A stretch of DNA of 50,381 nt, taken from NCBI RefSeq assembly GCF_000372465.1, contig NZ_AQUZ01000033.1:45807-96187 (forward strand), written 5' to 3'. A program made the position numbers and the translations under genes. Shown here one piece after another: positions 16,328 through 23,013 of this stretch. The notes beneath the pieces were generated by a model. That model was given only the letters and a program-made list of their open reading frames with translations. It ran no database searches and was not told where the DNA came from. Position 1 is the stretch's first letter; the number at the start of each line of letters is the position of its first letter. The stretch comes from Kribbella catacumbae DSM 19601 (lineage in GTDB: Bacteria; Actinomycetota; Actinomycetes; Propionibacteriales; Kribbellaceae).

Positions 16328-16675
16328 ATGACCCCGCTGGAAACCGTGCTCGCCTACTACAAGGCCTGGACCTCGCACGACTTCGACCTGGCGATGGAGT
16401 ACGTCGCCGACGACATCGTCTGCCACGCACCCGCCGGGCAACTCGTCGGCGCCGAAGCGTTCCGCGCGTTCATGGAGCCGTTCTCGCAAATCCTGCTCAG
16501 CTCCGCGATCCACGGCTCCTTCGGCGACGAGACGACGGCGATGCTGATGTACGGCACCAGTACCAGACCAGTCGCCGACGCTCCGGGTGCCGAGCTCCAT
16601 ACCGTCCGCGACGGCCGGATCACCGAGCTGCGCATCATCTTCGACCGTCTCCCCTTCGAGCAGGCACGTAACTAA
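16328..16675 (+). CDS. NTF2-like (SnoaL fold) protein
   Basis: A 115-residue protein with the nuclear-transport-factor-2 fold pattern: helix VLAYYKAWTSHDFDLAMEYV, then ADDIVCHAPAGQLVGAEAFR, and the closing strands VRDGRITELRIIFDRLPFE. Such proteins are small cone-shaped pockets with varied roles. ATG 16328 has AAAGGA 7 nt upstream; the frame is open 15 codons earlier without family similarity. It is divergent from the ECF sigma factor, which itself carries the same type of domain, a common pairing for sigma factors of this kind. Function is not known. Confidence 0.82.
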   Translation: MTPLETVLAYYKAWTSHDFDLAMEYVADDIVCHAPAGQLVGAEAFRAFMEPFSQILLSSAIHGSFGDETTAMLMYGTSTRPVADAPGAELHTVRDGRITELRIIFDRLPFEQARN

Positions 16676-16721
16676 CCCTGACCCAGTGGGTCGTTGATAT
16701 GTTGCGGCCACCACGACCGAT

Positions 16722-17010
16722 AACCCACGCTCCGTACTGGTGGTGCAGCACGTTCCTTGGGAGAAGCCTGCTGCCCTCGGCGACTACCTCAGCGCCGAGG
16801 GCGTGCCCTGGCGGCTCACCAACCTCCTCGGACACCAGATCGTCGCCACCGCACTCGGCGCCGGCCTGTACTCCGGTACTGCGGCTGAAGTCGGCGTCGG
16901 CGAGGTCGATGTGGTTGCCGATGGCATCTTCGGCCGACGCGGCGGCTGATCGGATCGAGCCTTCCGCCAAGCGGCTCTTCCAAGCCTTCGCGGCCGGTCT
17001 GAAGCGGTAG
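16722..17010 (+). pseudogene. Type 1 glutamine amidotransferase remnant
   Basis: One frame reads RSVLVVQHVPWEKPAALGDY then, without the expected middle, TNLLGHQIVATALGAGLYSG and VGVGEVDVVADGIF, ending at a stop near 16949. The true C-terminus continues in another frame as ADRIEPSAKRLFQAFAAGLK to TAG 17010. About 50 codons holding the glutamine-binding core are deleted, and the catalytic cysteine of the CLGHQ motif reads Leu (LLGHQ). No start codon precedes the first segment in frame. Clearly a dead class I glutamine amidotransferase (GMP-synthase-like). Confidence 0.78.
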
Positions 17011-17027
17011 CTGGAAACTCCTCAGAA

Positions 17028-17050
17028 AAGTGCTCACTTGGTGAGCACTT
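17028..17050. promoter_or_regulatory. Perfect TetR-style operator palindrome
   Basis: AAGTGCTCAC-TTG-GTGAGCACTT, 10-bp perfect arms with a 3-nt centre, lies 64 bp before the VOC gene, where its promoter should be. Palindromes of the form GTGCTCAC-n-GTGAGCAC are typical of TetR-family operators. No regulator gene is adjacent. A second small dyad, AGGTGG-AAGA-CCACCT, follows at 17075-17090. Confidence 0.6.
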
Positions 17051-17114
17051 CTCCGTCGCATGATGGTTTCAACGAGGTGGAAGACCACCTGAAGACCGAC
17101 CCAGGGAGTACCCG

Positions 17115-17546
17115 ATGTTCCGCGGATTCGCCACCATCAGCTTCTACGCCGACGACCTCGCCGCCGCCCGCGACTGGTACGCCGAACTGCTCGGCACGGA
17201 CGTGGACTTCGCCTTCCCGCCCGCGCCCGCCCCGCCGGCGTACATCGAGTTCCGGGTCGGCGACGACGCCGACGAACTCGGCTTCATCGATCGCAAGTAC
17301 GCCCCGCCCGGCGCCTCCAACGTCCCCGGTGGCGCAGTCATGCACTGGCACGTCGACGACCTCCCCGCCACCTTCGAAAAGCTCCTCGCAATGGGCGCCA
17401 AGGAGTACCAACCCATCACCGCCCACAGCAACAGCGACTTCACCACCGCCTCGGTAGTCGACCCCTTCGGCAACATCCTCGGCATCATGCACAACCCGCA
17501 CTACCTCGAAATCATCGAGGCCCGTCGGCAGTCTCCGACCGAATAG
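17115..17546 (+). CDS. VOC family (glyoxalase-like) protein
   Basis: A 143-residue vicinal-oxygen-chelate protein of two beta-alpha-beta-beta-beta modules. The first module is FRGFATISFYADDLAAARDW with YIEFRVGDDADELGFIDRK, and the second is MHWHVDDLPATFEKLLAMGA with SVVDPFGNILGIMHNPHYLE. Potential metal ligands are His in MHWHVDD and Glu in the IEF strand. The family includes glyoxalases, extradiol dioxygenases and antibiotic-binding proteins, so the activity is open. GGGAG lies 7 nt before the ATG. The strong operator-like palindrome upstream suggests it is inducible through a TetR-type regulator encoded elsewhere. Confidence 0.85.
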   Translation: MFRGFATISFYADDLAAARDWYAELLGTDVDFAFPPAPAPPAYIEFRVGDDADELGFIDRKYAPPGASNVPGGAVMHWHVDDLPATFEKLLAMGAKEYQPITAHSNSDFTTASVVDPFGNILGIMHNPHYLEIIEARRQSPTE

Positions 17547-17556
17547 CCCGGTGAGT

Positions 17557-17649
17557 GCGGACGGCCACCACTACCGAACCCGGCATGCAAACGCTTCCCC
17601 TCGGCGTGTCGAGACATCCGGGCGGGTTTCGGTAGTGCTGGCCGTCCGC
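17557..17649. terminator. Long inverted repeat between convergent genes
   Basis: The arms 17557-17582 and 17623-17649 (starting GCGGACGGCCACCACTACCG) are complementary over about 26 bp with one mismatch and one bulged base, separated by 40 bp. It occupies nearly the whole gap between the converging VOC and MFS genes, so it can act as a bidirectional terminator. The length is unusual for that and also fits a small repeat element. Confidence 0.55.
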
Positions 17650-17652
17650 GGC

Positions 17653-18867
17653 CTATCCCGGCCGCCTCGTCACCGCCCCCTTGATCAGCGCACGCCTGGC
17701 CAGGAGCAGGGTCACGACGGTGCCGACGATGCCGGCCAGGCAGATGGTGAGGTTTGGGCGGATCAGGGTGCCGATCGCGCCGGCCAGGGCGATGCTCAGA
17801 CCCTGGATCGCCATCAGTCCGCTGGTCTGGACGGTGAACACCCTCCCCCGGTACTCCGGTCCGATGGCGTTGAGGATCAGGGGATCGATGCCGTGGTTGA
17901 ACGCGTAGCCGCTGCCGGAGATCGCGAGCAGCACCGCTGCCACCGGAATCGAGGGCTCGGTGATGAACGCGATCGCCGGGATCTGACTCAGCACGATCAG
18001 CGGGATCACGAGTCGCCGCCTGGTTGCCGGCGTGAGCCGGGCTGCCGCGAACTCGCCAAGGACGCCCCCGACGGCGTACCCGGTGAAGAGGGCACCGGCG
18101 GCGGCCGTCGCGGCACCGGTCTGGGCTGCGTAGGCAACCGCCAGCCCATCCGGCATAGATGAGAACGCCGGCACCACCCACGACAGCAGGATCAGCCTGC
18201 GCAGCGGAACATTGCACCAGAGATATCTCAAGCCACTCAGAGAATCCTGGAGGGTGCTGCCGATGCGACCGACGGCCGCAGTGTACGGAGTACCGAAGCC
18301 GATCAGCGCGGCGGAAGCCAGGAAGGTGACCGCATCCAGGGCAAGCAACCAGGTCGGCCCGATCGCCGCGACCGCGACCGCACCGAGCGCGAAACCGGTC
18401 AGCAAGGTCAGCTGACCGATTGCCCTGAGCAACGAACGGCCGACCGGGAACAGGTCGGCGCCGAGCAACTGAGCCAGGCTCGCGGCCCGGGCGCCGGCGA
18501 AGATCGGGGCCACGATGCCGGTCAGCAACAGCAGGCCGAGCAGACCACCGACCGGGATCCCGGGGATCAGCATCGCGGCGACACAGGCACCGCTGGCCAG
18601 ATCGCAGCAGACCAGGACACGGCGGGCCGGGAAACGATCTGAGATCGAGGAAAGTGCGATCCCGCCGAACGCATACGGCAGAAACGCACAGACCAGGACA
18701 AGAGCGGACAGCAGTGGCGAGCCGGTGCGCTCGAAGATCAGGATCGACAACGCGACCTCGGCCGCCACGGTGCCGGCCATCGACACGGCGTGGGCGATGA
18801 AGACGCTGCGGAGTCCGCGGAGCTGCAGAACAGCGCGGTATCCAACAGCCGGGGATGTAGTACTCAC
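17653..18867 (-). CDS. MFS transporter
   Basis: A 404-residue major facilitator with about twelve hydrophobic helices (for example VFIAHAVSMAGTVAAEVALS, LLSALVLVCAFLPYAFGGIA, LLGLLLLTGIVAPIFAGARA). The cytoplasmic loop SSISDRFPARRVLVCCD corresponds to the MFS loop 2-3 motif (Dx2PaRR). It resembles the MFS_3-like exporters that pump drugs or metabolites. I place the start at GTG 18867 (VSTTSPAVGY); the frame runs 88 codons further upstream, but that part overlaps the neighbouring regulator remnant and is not membrane-like. It is divergent from a broken ArsR-type regulator that was probably its controller. Confidence 0.85.
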   Translation of the reverse strand: MSTTSPAVGYRAVLQLRGLRSVFIAHAVSMAGTVAAEVALSILIFERTGSPLLSALVLVCAFLPYAFGGIALSSISDRFPARRVLVCCDLASGACVAAMLIPGIPVGGLLGLLLLTGIVAPIFAGARAASLAQLLGADLFPVGRSLLRAIGQLTLLTGFALGAVAVAAIGPTWLLALDAVTFLASAALIGFGTPYTAAVGRIGSTLQDSLSGLRYLWCNVPLRRLILLSWVVPAFSSMPDGLAVAYAAQTGAATAAAGALFTGYAVGGVLGEFAAARLTPATRRRLVIPLIVLSQIPAIAFITEPSIPVAAVLLAISGSGYAFNHGIDPLILNAIGPEYRGRVFTVQTSGLMAIQGLSIALAGAIGTLIRPNLTICLAGIVGTVVTLLLARRALIKGAVTRRPG

Positions 18868-18915
18868 GTCGGCGAGCGTGAAGCCGACGTACCCAAGAGG
18901 AGTATCTTTTCGGTT

Positions 18916-19625
18916 GTGACCGAAAGCCGGGAGCTGCCGTGGCCGTGCTGAAAGCTGATCTGGTCCCGGGATGCACTGAAGAACCCGGGCGGTCCGGTCA
19001 TCGATCGGATGCTCTCGGATCCGGCGGGAGCACGAGAGCAACTGGCGGATCAGCTCGAGAGCGCGTGGGAGACGCTGATCAAACCGGACTGGCCGATGAT
19101 CAGCCGGGTTCTCGACGACGACATCGCCCATCGCGGTGAGCAGCTCACCTCAGGTGGACTGGCGAGGCTCTTCGAGGACCTCCACCCGACGCTGACCTGG
19201 GAGGACGGCCAGCTGATCGCGGCCCGGCACCGGTCGCCCGACCACGAACTGACCGGGCAAGGCCTGTTGCTGATCCCGGGCGTCTTCGCCTGGCCGTACC
19301 TGGTGATGGTTGTTGCCCCCAGCTACCAACCGACCCTGGTGTATCCGGCCCGTGGCGCGGCGCGGCTCTGGTCCGACGCGCCGGCTCCGCCTGATCCGTT
19401 GGCGACGCTGCTCGGCCGGACCGGGCGACTTTGCTGGTCGCTCTCGATCCGCCCGCGACGACGAGCGGGTTGGCGGCGCAGTACGGGCTGGCACTGGCGA
19501 CTGTGGCGGAGCACCTGGCCGCGCTGCACGGCGCCGGGCTGGCGACTCGGCGGCGCAGCGGGCATCAGGTGCACTATCGGCGTACCGAGGTCGGGCAAGC
19601 CGTGGTCGATGCGTCCATCGGCTGA
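18916..19625 (+). pseudogene. ArsR-type (DUF5937-like) transcriptional regulator, disrupted
   Basis: The region reads as a long ArsR/SmtB-family regulator: LIKPDWPMISRVLDDDIAHR, LARLFEDLHPTLTWEDGQLI, then VFAWPYLVMVVAPSYQPTLV. The winged helix (SGLAAQYGLALATVAEHLAA, RRRSGHQVHYRRTE) is in a different frame after about 19425. One missing base in the run near 19420 explains the shift. At the 5' end a GTG at 18916 meets an in-frame TGA at 18949, and roughly the first 90 residues of the family are absent. The gene is therefore damaged at both ends of its coding logic. The frameshift alone could be a sequencing error; the N-terminal loss could not. Confidence 0.75.
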
Positions 19626-19639
19626 GTGACAATGCTCGG

Positions 19640-20311
19640 ATGAGCGAGCTTCCGGAGGCTGCCGCACCCAGCAATCGTCATACCCGCAGGTGGCCGGCCT
19701 CGCTGGCGGTGATCGTGGCGCTCGGCCTGCAGCTCGCGGTACCGCCGGAGATCATGGAGGCGCCGCGCTGGATCATGCCGGCCTGTGGAGCCGCGCTCCT
19801 GGTTCCGCTGATCTGGACCAACCCGTTCCATCTGCGCCGGGACGAGGCCTGGCTGCGCTGGATCGAGATCGCGTTGCTCGCCGTACTGGTCGGCGTCAAC
19901 GCCCTCTATCTGAGCAGCCTGATCGTCCTGCTCGCCTCCGGCGACCCCGCGGACGGCAAGGTGCTGGTGAAGGCGGCACTGCTGATCTGGGTGACGAACG
20001 TGGTCGCTTTCGCGCTCTGGTACTGGGAGATCGACCGCGGCGGGCCGTTCGCGCGGATGCCCGAGCATGAGCACGAACCGGAGCGGGCGGATCTGCTGTT
20101 CCCGCAGATGACCGTCGACCTGCCCGGCTGGGAACGCTGGCTGCCCGGCTTCACCGACTATCTCTTCGTCGCCTTCACAGCCGCCACGGCGTTCAGCCCA
20201 ACCGACACGATGCCGCTCACCGCCCGGGTCAAGACGCTGATGGCGATCCAGTCCGGTATCTCGCTGCTGACCATCGCGGTCGTCGCCGCGCGCGCCGTCA
20301 ACGTGCTCTGA
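19640..20311 (+). CDS. Multi-pass membrane protein
   Basis: A 223-residue integral membrane protein with about six hydrophobic helices: LAVIVALGLQLAVP, WIMPACGAALLVPLIW, IEIALLAVLVGVNALYLSSL, VLVKAALLIWVTNVVAFALW, DYLFVAFTAATAFSPT and SLLTIAVVAARAVNVL. A cytoplasmic stretch with LLFPQMTVDLPGWERWLPGF precedes the last pair. The TAFSPTDTMPLTARVKTLMA segment resembles the DUF1345-type membrane proteins, but I do not assign it firmly. ATG 19640 was chosen; the upstream open frame runs over the regulator remnant. Function unknown. Confidence 0.75.
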   Translation: MSELPEAAAPSNRHTRRWPASLAVIVALGLQLAVPPEIMEAPRWIMPACGAALLVPLIWTNPFHLRRDEAWLRWIEIALLAVLVGVNALYLSSLIVLLASGDPADGKVLVKAALLIWVTNVVAFALWYWEIDRGGPFARMPEHEHEPERADLLFPQMTVDLPGWERWLPGFTDYLFVAFTAATAFSPTDTMPLTARVKTLMAIQSGISLLTIAVVAARAVNVL

Positions 20312-20365
20312 CCGCGCGCTGTCCAGCTGGCGGCCAACCCCCTCGACGGCGATGTAATTAGTGTG

Positions 20366-20383
20366 ACATGGTTATGCCCATGT
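20366..20383. promoter_or_regulatory. Small palindrome in an AT-rich promoter island
   Basis: ACATGG-TTATGC-CCATGT, 6-bp perfect arms, sits in an unusually AT-rich patch (TGTAATTAGTGTG just before) about 50 bp upstream of the EamA transporter gene. Likely promoter/operator DNA. The regulator is unknown. Confidence 0.35.
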
Positions 20384-20429
20384 ACAGGATCTCGGCCGGG
20401 AGGCCGGGGACAGTGGATGGGGAGGTGGA

Positions 20430-21434
20430 ATGGGGATGGCGCAGGATGCTGCTCGGACCAAGTCCGTCGGGCTGGGGTTCGCTGTGTTCTCGGCGATCAC
20501 TTTCGGCGGATCGGGGCCGTTCGCGAAGGCGCTGATCGGGGCCGGGATGTCGCCGCAACAGGCCGCCTGGCTGCGGATCCTCGGCGCCGCCGCACTCCTG
20601 GTCCCGCTTGTGCTGATCTTTCGCGGGAGCGCCGGTCTGCGCGCGGCCAAGGCATCCTGGCCGCAGCTCGTGCTCTACGGCCTGACCGGGATCGCCGGTT
20701 GCCAGACACTGTTCTTCATCGCGGCCAGCCGGTTGCCGGTCGGCGTCGCGCTGATGCTCGAGTTCTCCGGTCCGCTGCTCGTCGTCGGCTGGCTCAAGTT
20801 CGGCCGCAAGGTGGCGGTGCCCAAGTCGGCCGTGCTCGGCGTCGGGATCGCGCTGGTCGGACTCGCGACCGTGGTCGAGATCTGGTCCGGCCTGAAGCTG
20901 GACCTGATCGGCCTGCTCGCCGGCCTCGGCGCCGCGGCCTGCCAGGCGACGTACTTCATCCTGATCGACAAGCTCACCGGCCTCGCCGATCCGCTGGTGA
21001 TGACGGCGGCAGGCAGCGTCGTCGGCGCGATCGCGCTGACCGCGATCTCGGCACCCTGGTCGATCCCGTGGCACACGCTGACCGACACCATCGCGATCGG
21101 CGAGCGGTCCGCGCCGGGCTGGACCTTCGCGGCCTGGCTGATCGTGGTCAGCACCGTGGTCGCGTACCTCGCGGGAGCAGCCGCCGTCCAGCGGCTGTCG
21201 GCTGCCATCGGTGGAGCTGTCGCGTACGTCGAGGTGGTGGCAGCGAGCCTGTTCGCCTTGCTGCTGCTGGGTGAGAAGCTCTCGACCAACCAGATCATCG
21301 GCGGCGTCATCGTGCTGCTCGGTGCGTTCGTCGCTCAATCCTCGGTCGGCAAGGTGACTCCGCCGAACGTGCCGGACACCGTGGAGGACGAGTTGGACGG
21401 ACTCGTCGGGGCGGCGCCGGGGAACGACCGCTGA
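20430..21434 (+). CDS. EamA (DMT superfamily) transporter
   Basis: A 334-residue drug/metabolite transporter with ten hydrophobic helices arranged as two EamA repeats. The first runs from VGLGFAVFSAITFGGSGPFA to VALMLEFSGPLLVVGWL, and the second from LIGLLAGLGAAACQATYFIL to VVLLGAF-like IIGGVIVLLGAFVAQ. Such proteins usually export amino acids or small metabolites (RhtA/YdcZ-like group). The C-terminal 30 residues are acidic and cytoplasmic. GGGGAGGTGG precedes the ATG; a second ATG at 20436 is equally possible. It converges on the alaS-like gene with a long inverted repeat between them. Confidence 0.88.
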   Translation: MGMAQDAARTKSVGLGFAVFSAITFGGSGPFAKALIGAGMSPQQAAWLRILGAAALLVPLVLIFRGSAGLRAAKASWPQLVLYGLTGIAGCQTLFFIAASRLPVGVALMLEFSGPLLVVGWLKFGRKVAVPKSAVLGVGIALVGLATVVEIWSGLKLDLIGLLAGLGAAACQATYFILIDKLTGLADPLVMTAAGSVVGAIALTAISAPWSIPWHTLTDTIAIGERSAPGWTFAAWLIVVSTVVAYLAGAAAVQRLSAAIGGAVAYVEVVAASLFALLLLGEKLSTNQIIGGVIVLLGAFVAQSSVGKVTPPNVPDTVEDELDGLVGAAPGNDR

Positions 21435-21453
21435 CCCCAGACCCGGTTTGGTC

Positions 21454-21553
21454 GTCCCGACCGACAGGACATAGTGCCCATACTGCGGCCGGCCGCCGCT
21501 CCCGTGAGCGTGGCGCCCGGCCGAGCAGCCGACTATGTCCTGTCGATCGGGAC
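21454..21553. repeat. Inverted-repeat element, copy 1
   Basis: The arms 21454-21475 and 21532-21553 (GTCCCGAYCGACAGGACATA plus two bases, Y = C on the left and T in the right arm's complement) are complementary over 22 bp with one mismatch, with a 56-bp GC-rich middle. The same arm sequence occurs at 34406-34508. Here it lies between converging genes and may also terminate transcription. Confidence 0.7.
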
Positions 21554-21562
21554 AGGCACCCC

Positions 21563-22717
21563 TCACCCGACCAGCGACCGGACCAGATCGCGCGGCAGGC
21601 CGTGAGTCTCGTGCAGGTACTCGAAGTCGCCGTCGTCGAGCGTCTTCTGGAACCGTTCGTGGCTGAGGATCCGGCGACCCCGGTCGAGCAGGTTGCTGAA
21701 CCGGATCTCCTCGTCGATCAGGATCCGGCGGACCAGGCTGCGCAGTTCGCCCTGGTGGAAATGCTCGAGAGTGTGCTCGAACAACTCCATCGGCAGGTCG
21801 GACAGTGTCCGGTTGTCATCGGAGCGCCAGAGCAGCGTGAGCACGCGGCGGATCAACCGGCGCAGCACGTAGCCACGGCCGGTGTTCGACGGGTGCACGC
21901 CGTCTCCGATGATCACCATGCTCGACCGCAGGTGGTCGATCACGATCCGCTCGTGCTCCTCGTCGAGCTTCCACAGCTCCGGCACGATCCGCCGCCAGGG
22001 CTCGAACAGCTCGATGTCGTAGACCGACTTCTTGCCCTCCAGCAGCATCGACAACCGCTCCAGGCCCAGGCCGGTGTCGATGTTCTGCTGCTGCAGCGGT
22101 TCGAGCGAACCGTCATCGAGGCGGCGGTAGCGCATCATCACGTGGTTCCACACCTCGACCCAGCGGTCATCGGTGGTCGGCGTGCCCTCGGGCGATCCGT
22201 CGCCGGTCCAGACGAAGATCTCCGAGTCCGGGCCGCACGGTCCGGTCGGGCCGTTCGACCACCAGTTGTCGTCGGTGGTCAGCTCGATCGGCAACCCGAG
22301 ATCCTGCCACGTCCGCAGGGATTCCTGGTCGAGCGGGACCTGGTCGTCGCCGCCGAACACGGTCACATACATCCGGCCTGGCTCGACGCCGAGGCGCTGG
22401 GTCAGCAGTTCATACCCCCATCGCAGCGTCTGCTCGCTGCCGTAGTCGCCGAGCGACCACGAGCCGAGCATCTCGAACACCGTCAGGTGGGTCGGATCCC
22501 CCACCTCGTCGAGGTCGGTGGTGCGCAGACATCGCTGCACCCCGACCAGCCGGCGGCCTAGTGGATGGGGATCGCCTTCCAGATAGGGCGTCAGCGGATG
22601 CATCCCCGAGGTCGTGAACAGCACCGGGTCGCCGGGTCGCGGGATCAGCGAGGATCCCGTGGTCGGGATGTGCCCGCGCTGGGTGAAGAAGTCGATGAAG
22701 TTCCGGTCGATGGTCAT
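21563..22717 (-). CDS. Alanine--tRNA ligase-related protein (catalytic core only)
   Basis: A 384-residue class IIc synthetase core. It has the AlaRS N-terminus (FIDFFTQRGHIPTTGSSLIP), motif 2 region (GVQRCLRTTDLDEVGDPTHL, VFEMLGSWSLGDY), the substrate loop SNGPTGPCGPDSEIF with WNHVMMRY, and motif 3 NTGRGYVLRRLIRR. Full AlaRS has about 870-900 residues. The editing domain (with its HxxxH and Cys-His sites) and the oligomerising C-Ala domain are missing, as is the end of the tRNA-recognition domain. It therefore cannot be the housekeeping enzyme. It may activate alanine or a related amino acid, or charge tRNA poorly. The upstream leader (22718-22900) has all parts of an attenuator. AAGGA lies 8 nt before ATG 22717. 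Confidence 0.85.
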   Translation of the reverse strand: MTIDRNFIDFFTQRGHIPTTGSSLIPRPGDPVLFTTSGMHPLTPYLEGDPHPLGRRLVGVQRCLRTTDLDEVGDPTHLTVFEMLGSWSLGDYGSEQTLRWGYELLTQRLGVEPGRMYVTVFGGDDQVPLDQESLRTWQDLGLPIELTTDDNWWSNGPTGPCGPDSEIFVWTGDGSPEGTPTTDDRWVEVWNHVMMRYRRLDDGSLEPLQQQNIDTGLGLERLSMLLEGKKSVYDIELFEPWRRIVPELWKLDEEHERIVIDHLRSSMVIIGDGVHPSNTGRGYVLRRLIRRVLTLLWRSDDNRTLSDLPMELFEHTLEHFHQGELRSLVRRILIDEEIRFSNLLDRGRRILSHERFQKTLDDGDFEYLHETHGLPRDLVRSLVG

Positions 22718-22725
22718 CGCGGTGG

Positions 22726-22759
22726 TCCTTGTCTGTCAGATGACCGGAAAGGGACCGCG
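22726..22759 (-). promoter_or_regulatory. Hairpin able to hide the alaS-like ribosome binding site
   Basis: On the minus-strand RNA the segment CGCGGUCCCUUU (plus 22759-22748) can pair with AAGGACC and the following CCGCG just before the start codon, covering the AAGGA Shine-Dalgarno (plus 22726-22730). It lies downstream of the attenuator terminator and would add a second, translational level of control. Pairing drawn by hand. Confidence 0.4.
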
Positions 22760-22770
22760 AGCCGGGACAA

Positions 22771-22803
22771 CAAAAACCGGCGGACCGTTTCCGGTCGCCG
22801 GTT
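22771..22803 (-). terminator. Intrinsic terminator (attenuator) before alaS-like gene
   Basis: Minus-strand RNA: 5' arm AACCGGCGACCG (plus 22803-22792), GAAA tetraloop, 3' arm CGGUCCGCCGGUU with one bulged base (plus 22787-22775), then a U-run UUUUUGUUG when the last arm bases are counted. It ends 54 nt before the start codon of the alaS-like gene and starts 15 nt after the leader peptide stop. Confidence 0.8.
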
Positions 22804-22818
22804 GGAGTGAAGCAGATG

Positions 22819-22884
22819 TCAGGCAGCGGCAGCCGGAGAGCGGGAAGCTCGTACGGCTGCTGCGATTCGGGACATCTGATGCAT
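22819..22884 (-). CDS. Alanine-rich leader peptide of the alaS-like gene
   Basis: A 21-codon ORF whose product begins MHQMSRIAAAVRASRS and ends PAAAA. It has eight alanine codons, three at positions 8-10 and four at the very end. It lies between a -10 hexamer and an intrinsic terminator. The nearly complementary segment CUCCGGCUGCCG within its 3' part (plus 22838-22827) can pair with the terminator's 5' arm. Stalling at the first alanine cluster would leave that segment free to form an antiterminator. ATG 22884 follows the -10 by 7 nt, so the mRNA is probably leaderless; ATG 22875 is an alternative. This is the layout of ribosome-mediated attenuation. Nothing here has been tested. Confidence 0.65.
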   Translation of the reverse strand: MHQMSRIAAAVRASRSPAAAA

Positions 22885-22891
22885 GGGAGCC

Positions 22892-22897
22892 ACCCTA
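22892..22897 (-). promoter_or_regulatory. -10 element of the alaS-like leader transcript
   Basis: TAGGGT on the minus strand, 7 nt before the leader ATG, matching TAnnnT. With the usual spacing the first transcribed base would be at or next to the A of ATG. No convincing -35 was seen. Confidence 0.5.
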
Positions 22898-23013
22898 CAC
22901 GGCGTCCCCGGACCGCCACCACACACTAACCACCGCCGGAGGCGATCGAGCAGCCGGCGCTGAGCGTGGACCAGGCCGGAGCGATGAGGTTGGCATGTGG
23001 TGGCGCGCCGGGG

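Noticed and set aside
22718..22900. T-box riboswitch controlling the alaS-like gene
   Set aside because: The transcript from the likely -10 is only about 165 nt. There is no Stem I and no AGGGUGGNACCGCG T-box sequence. The Ala-rich ORF plus terminator explains the layout better.
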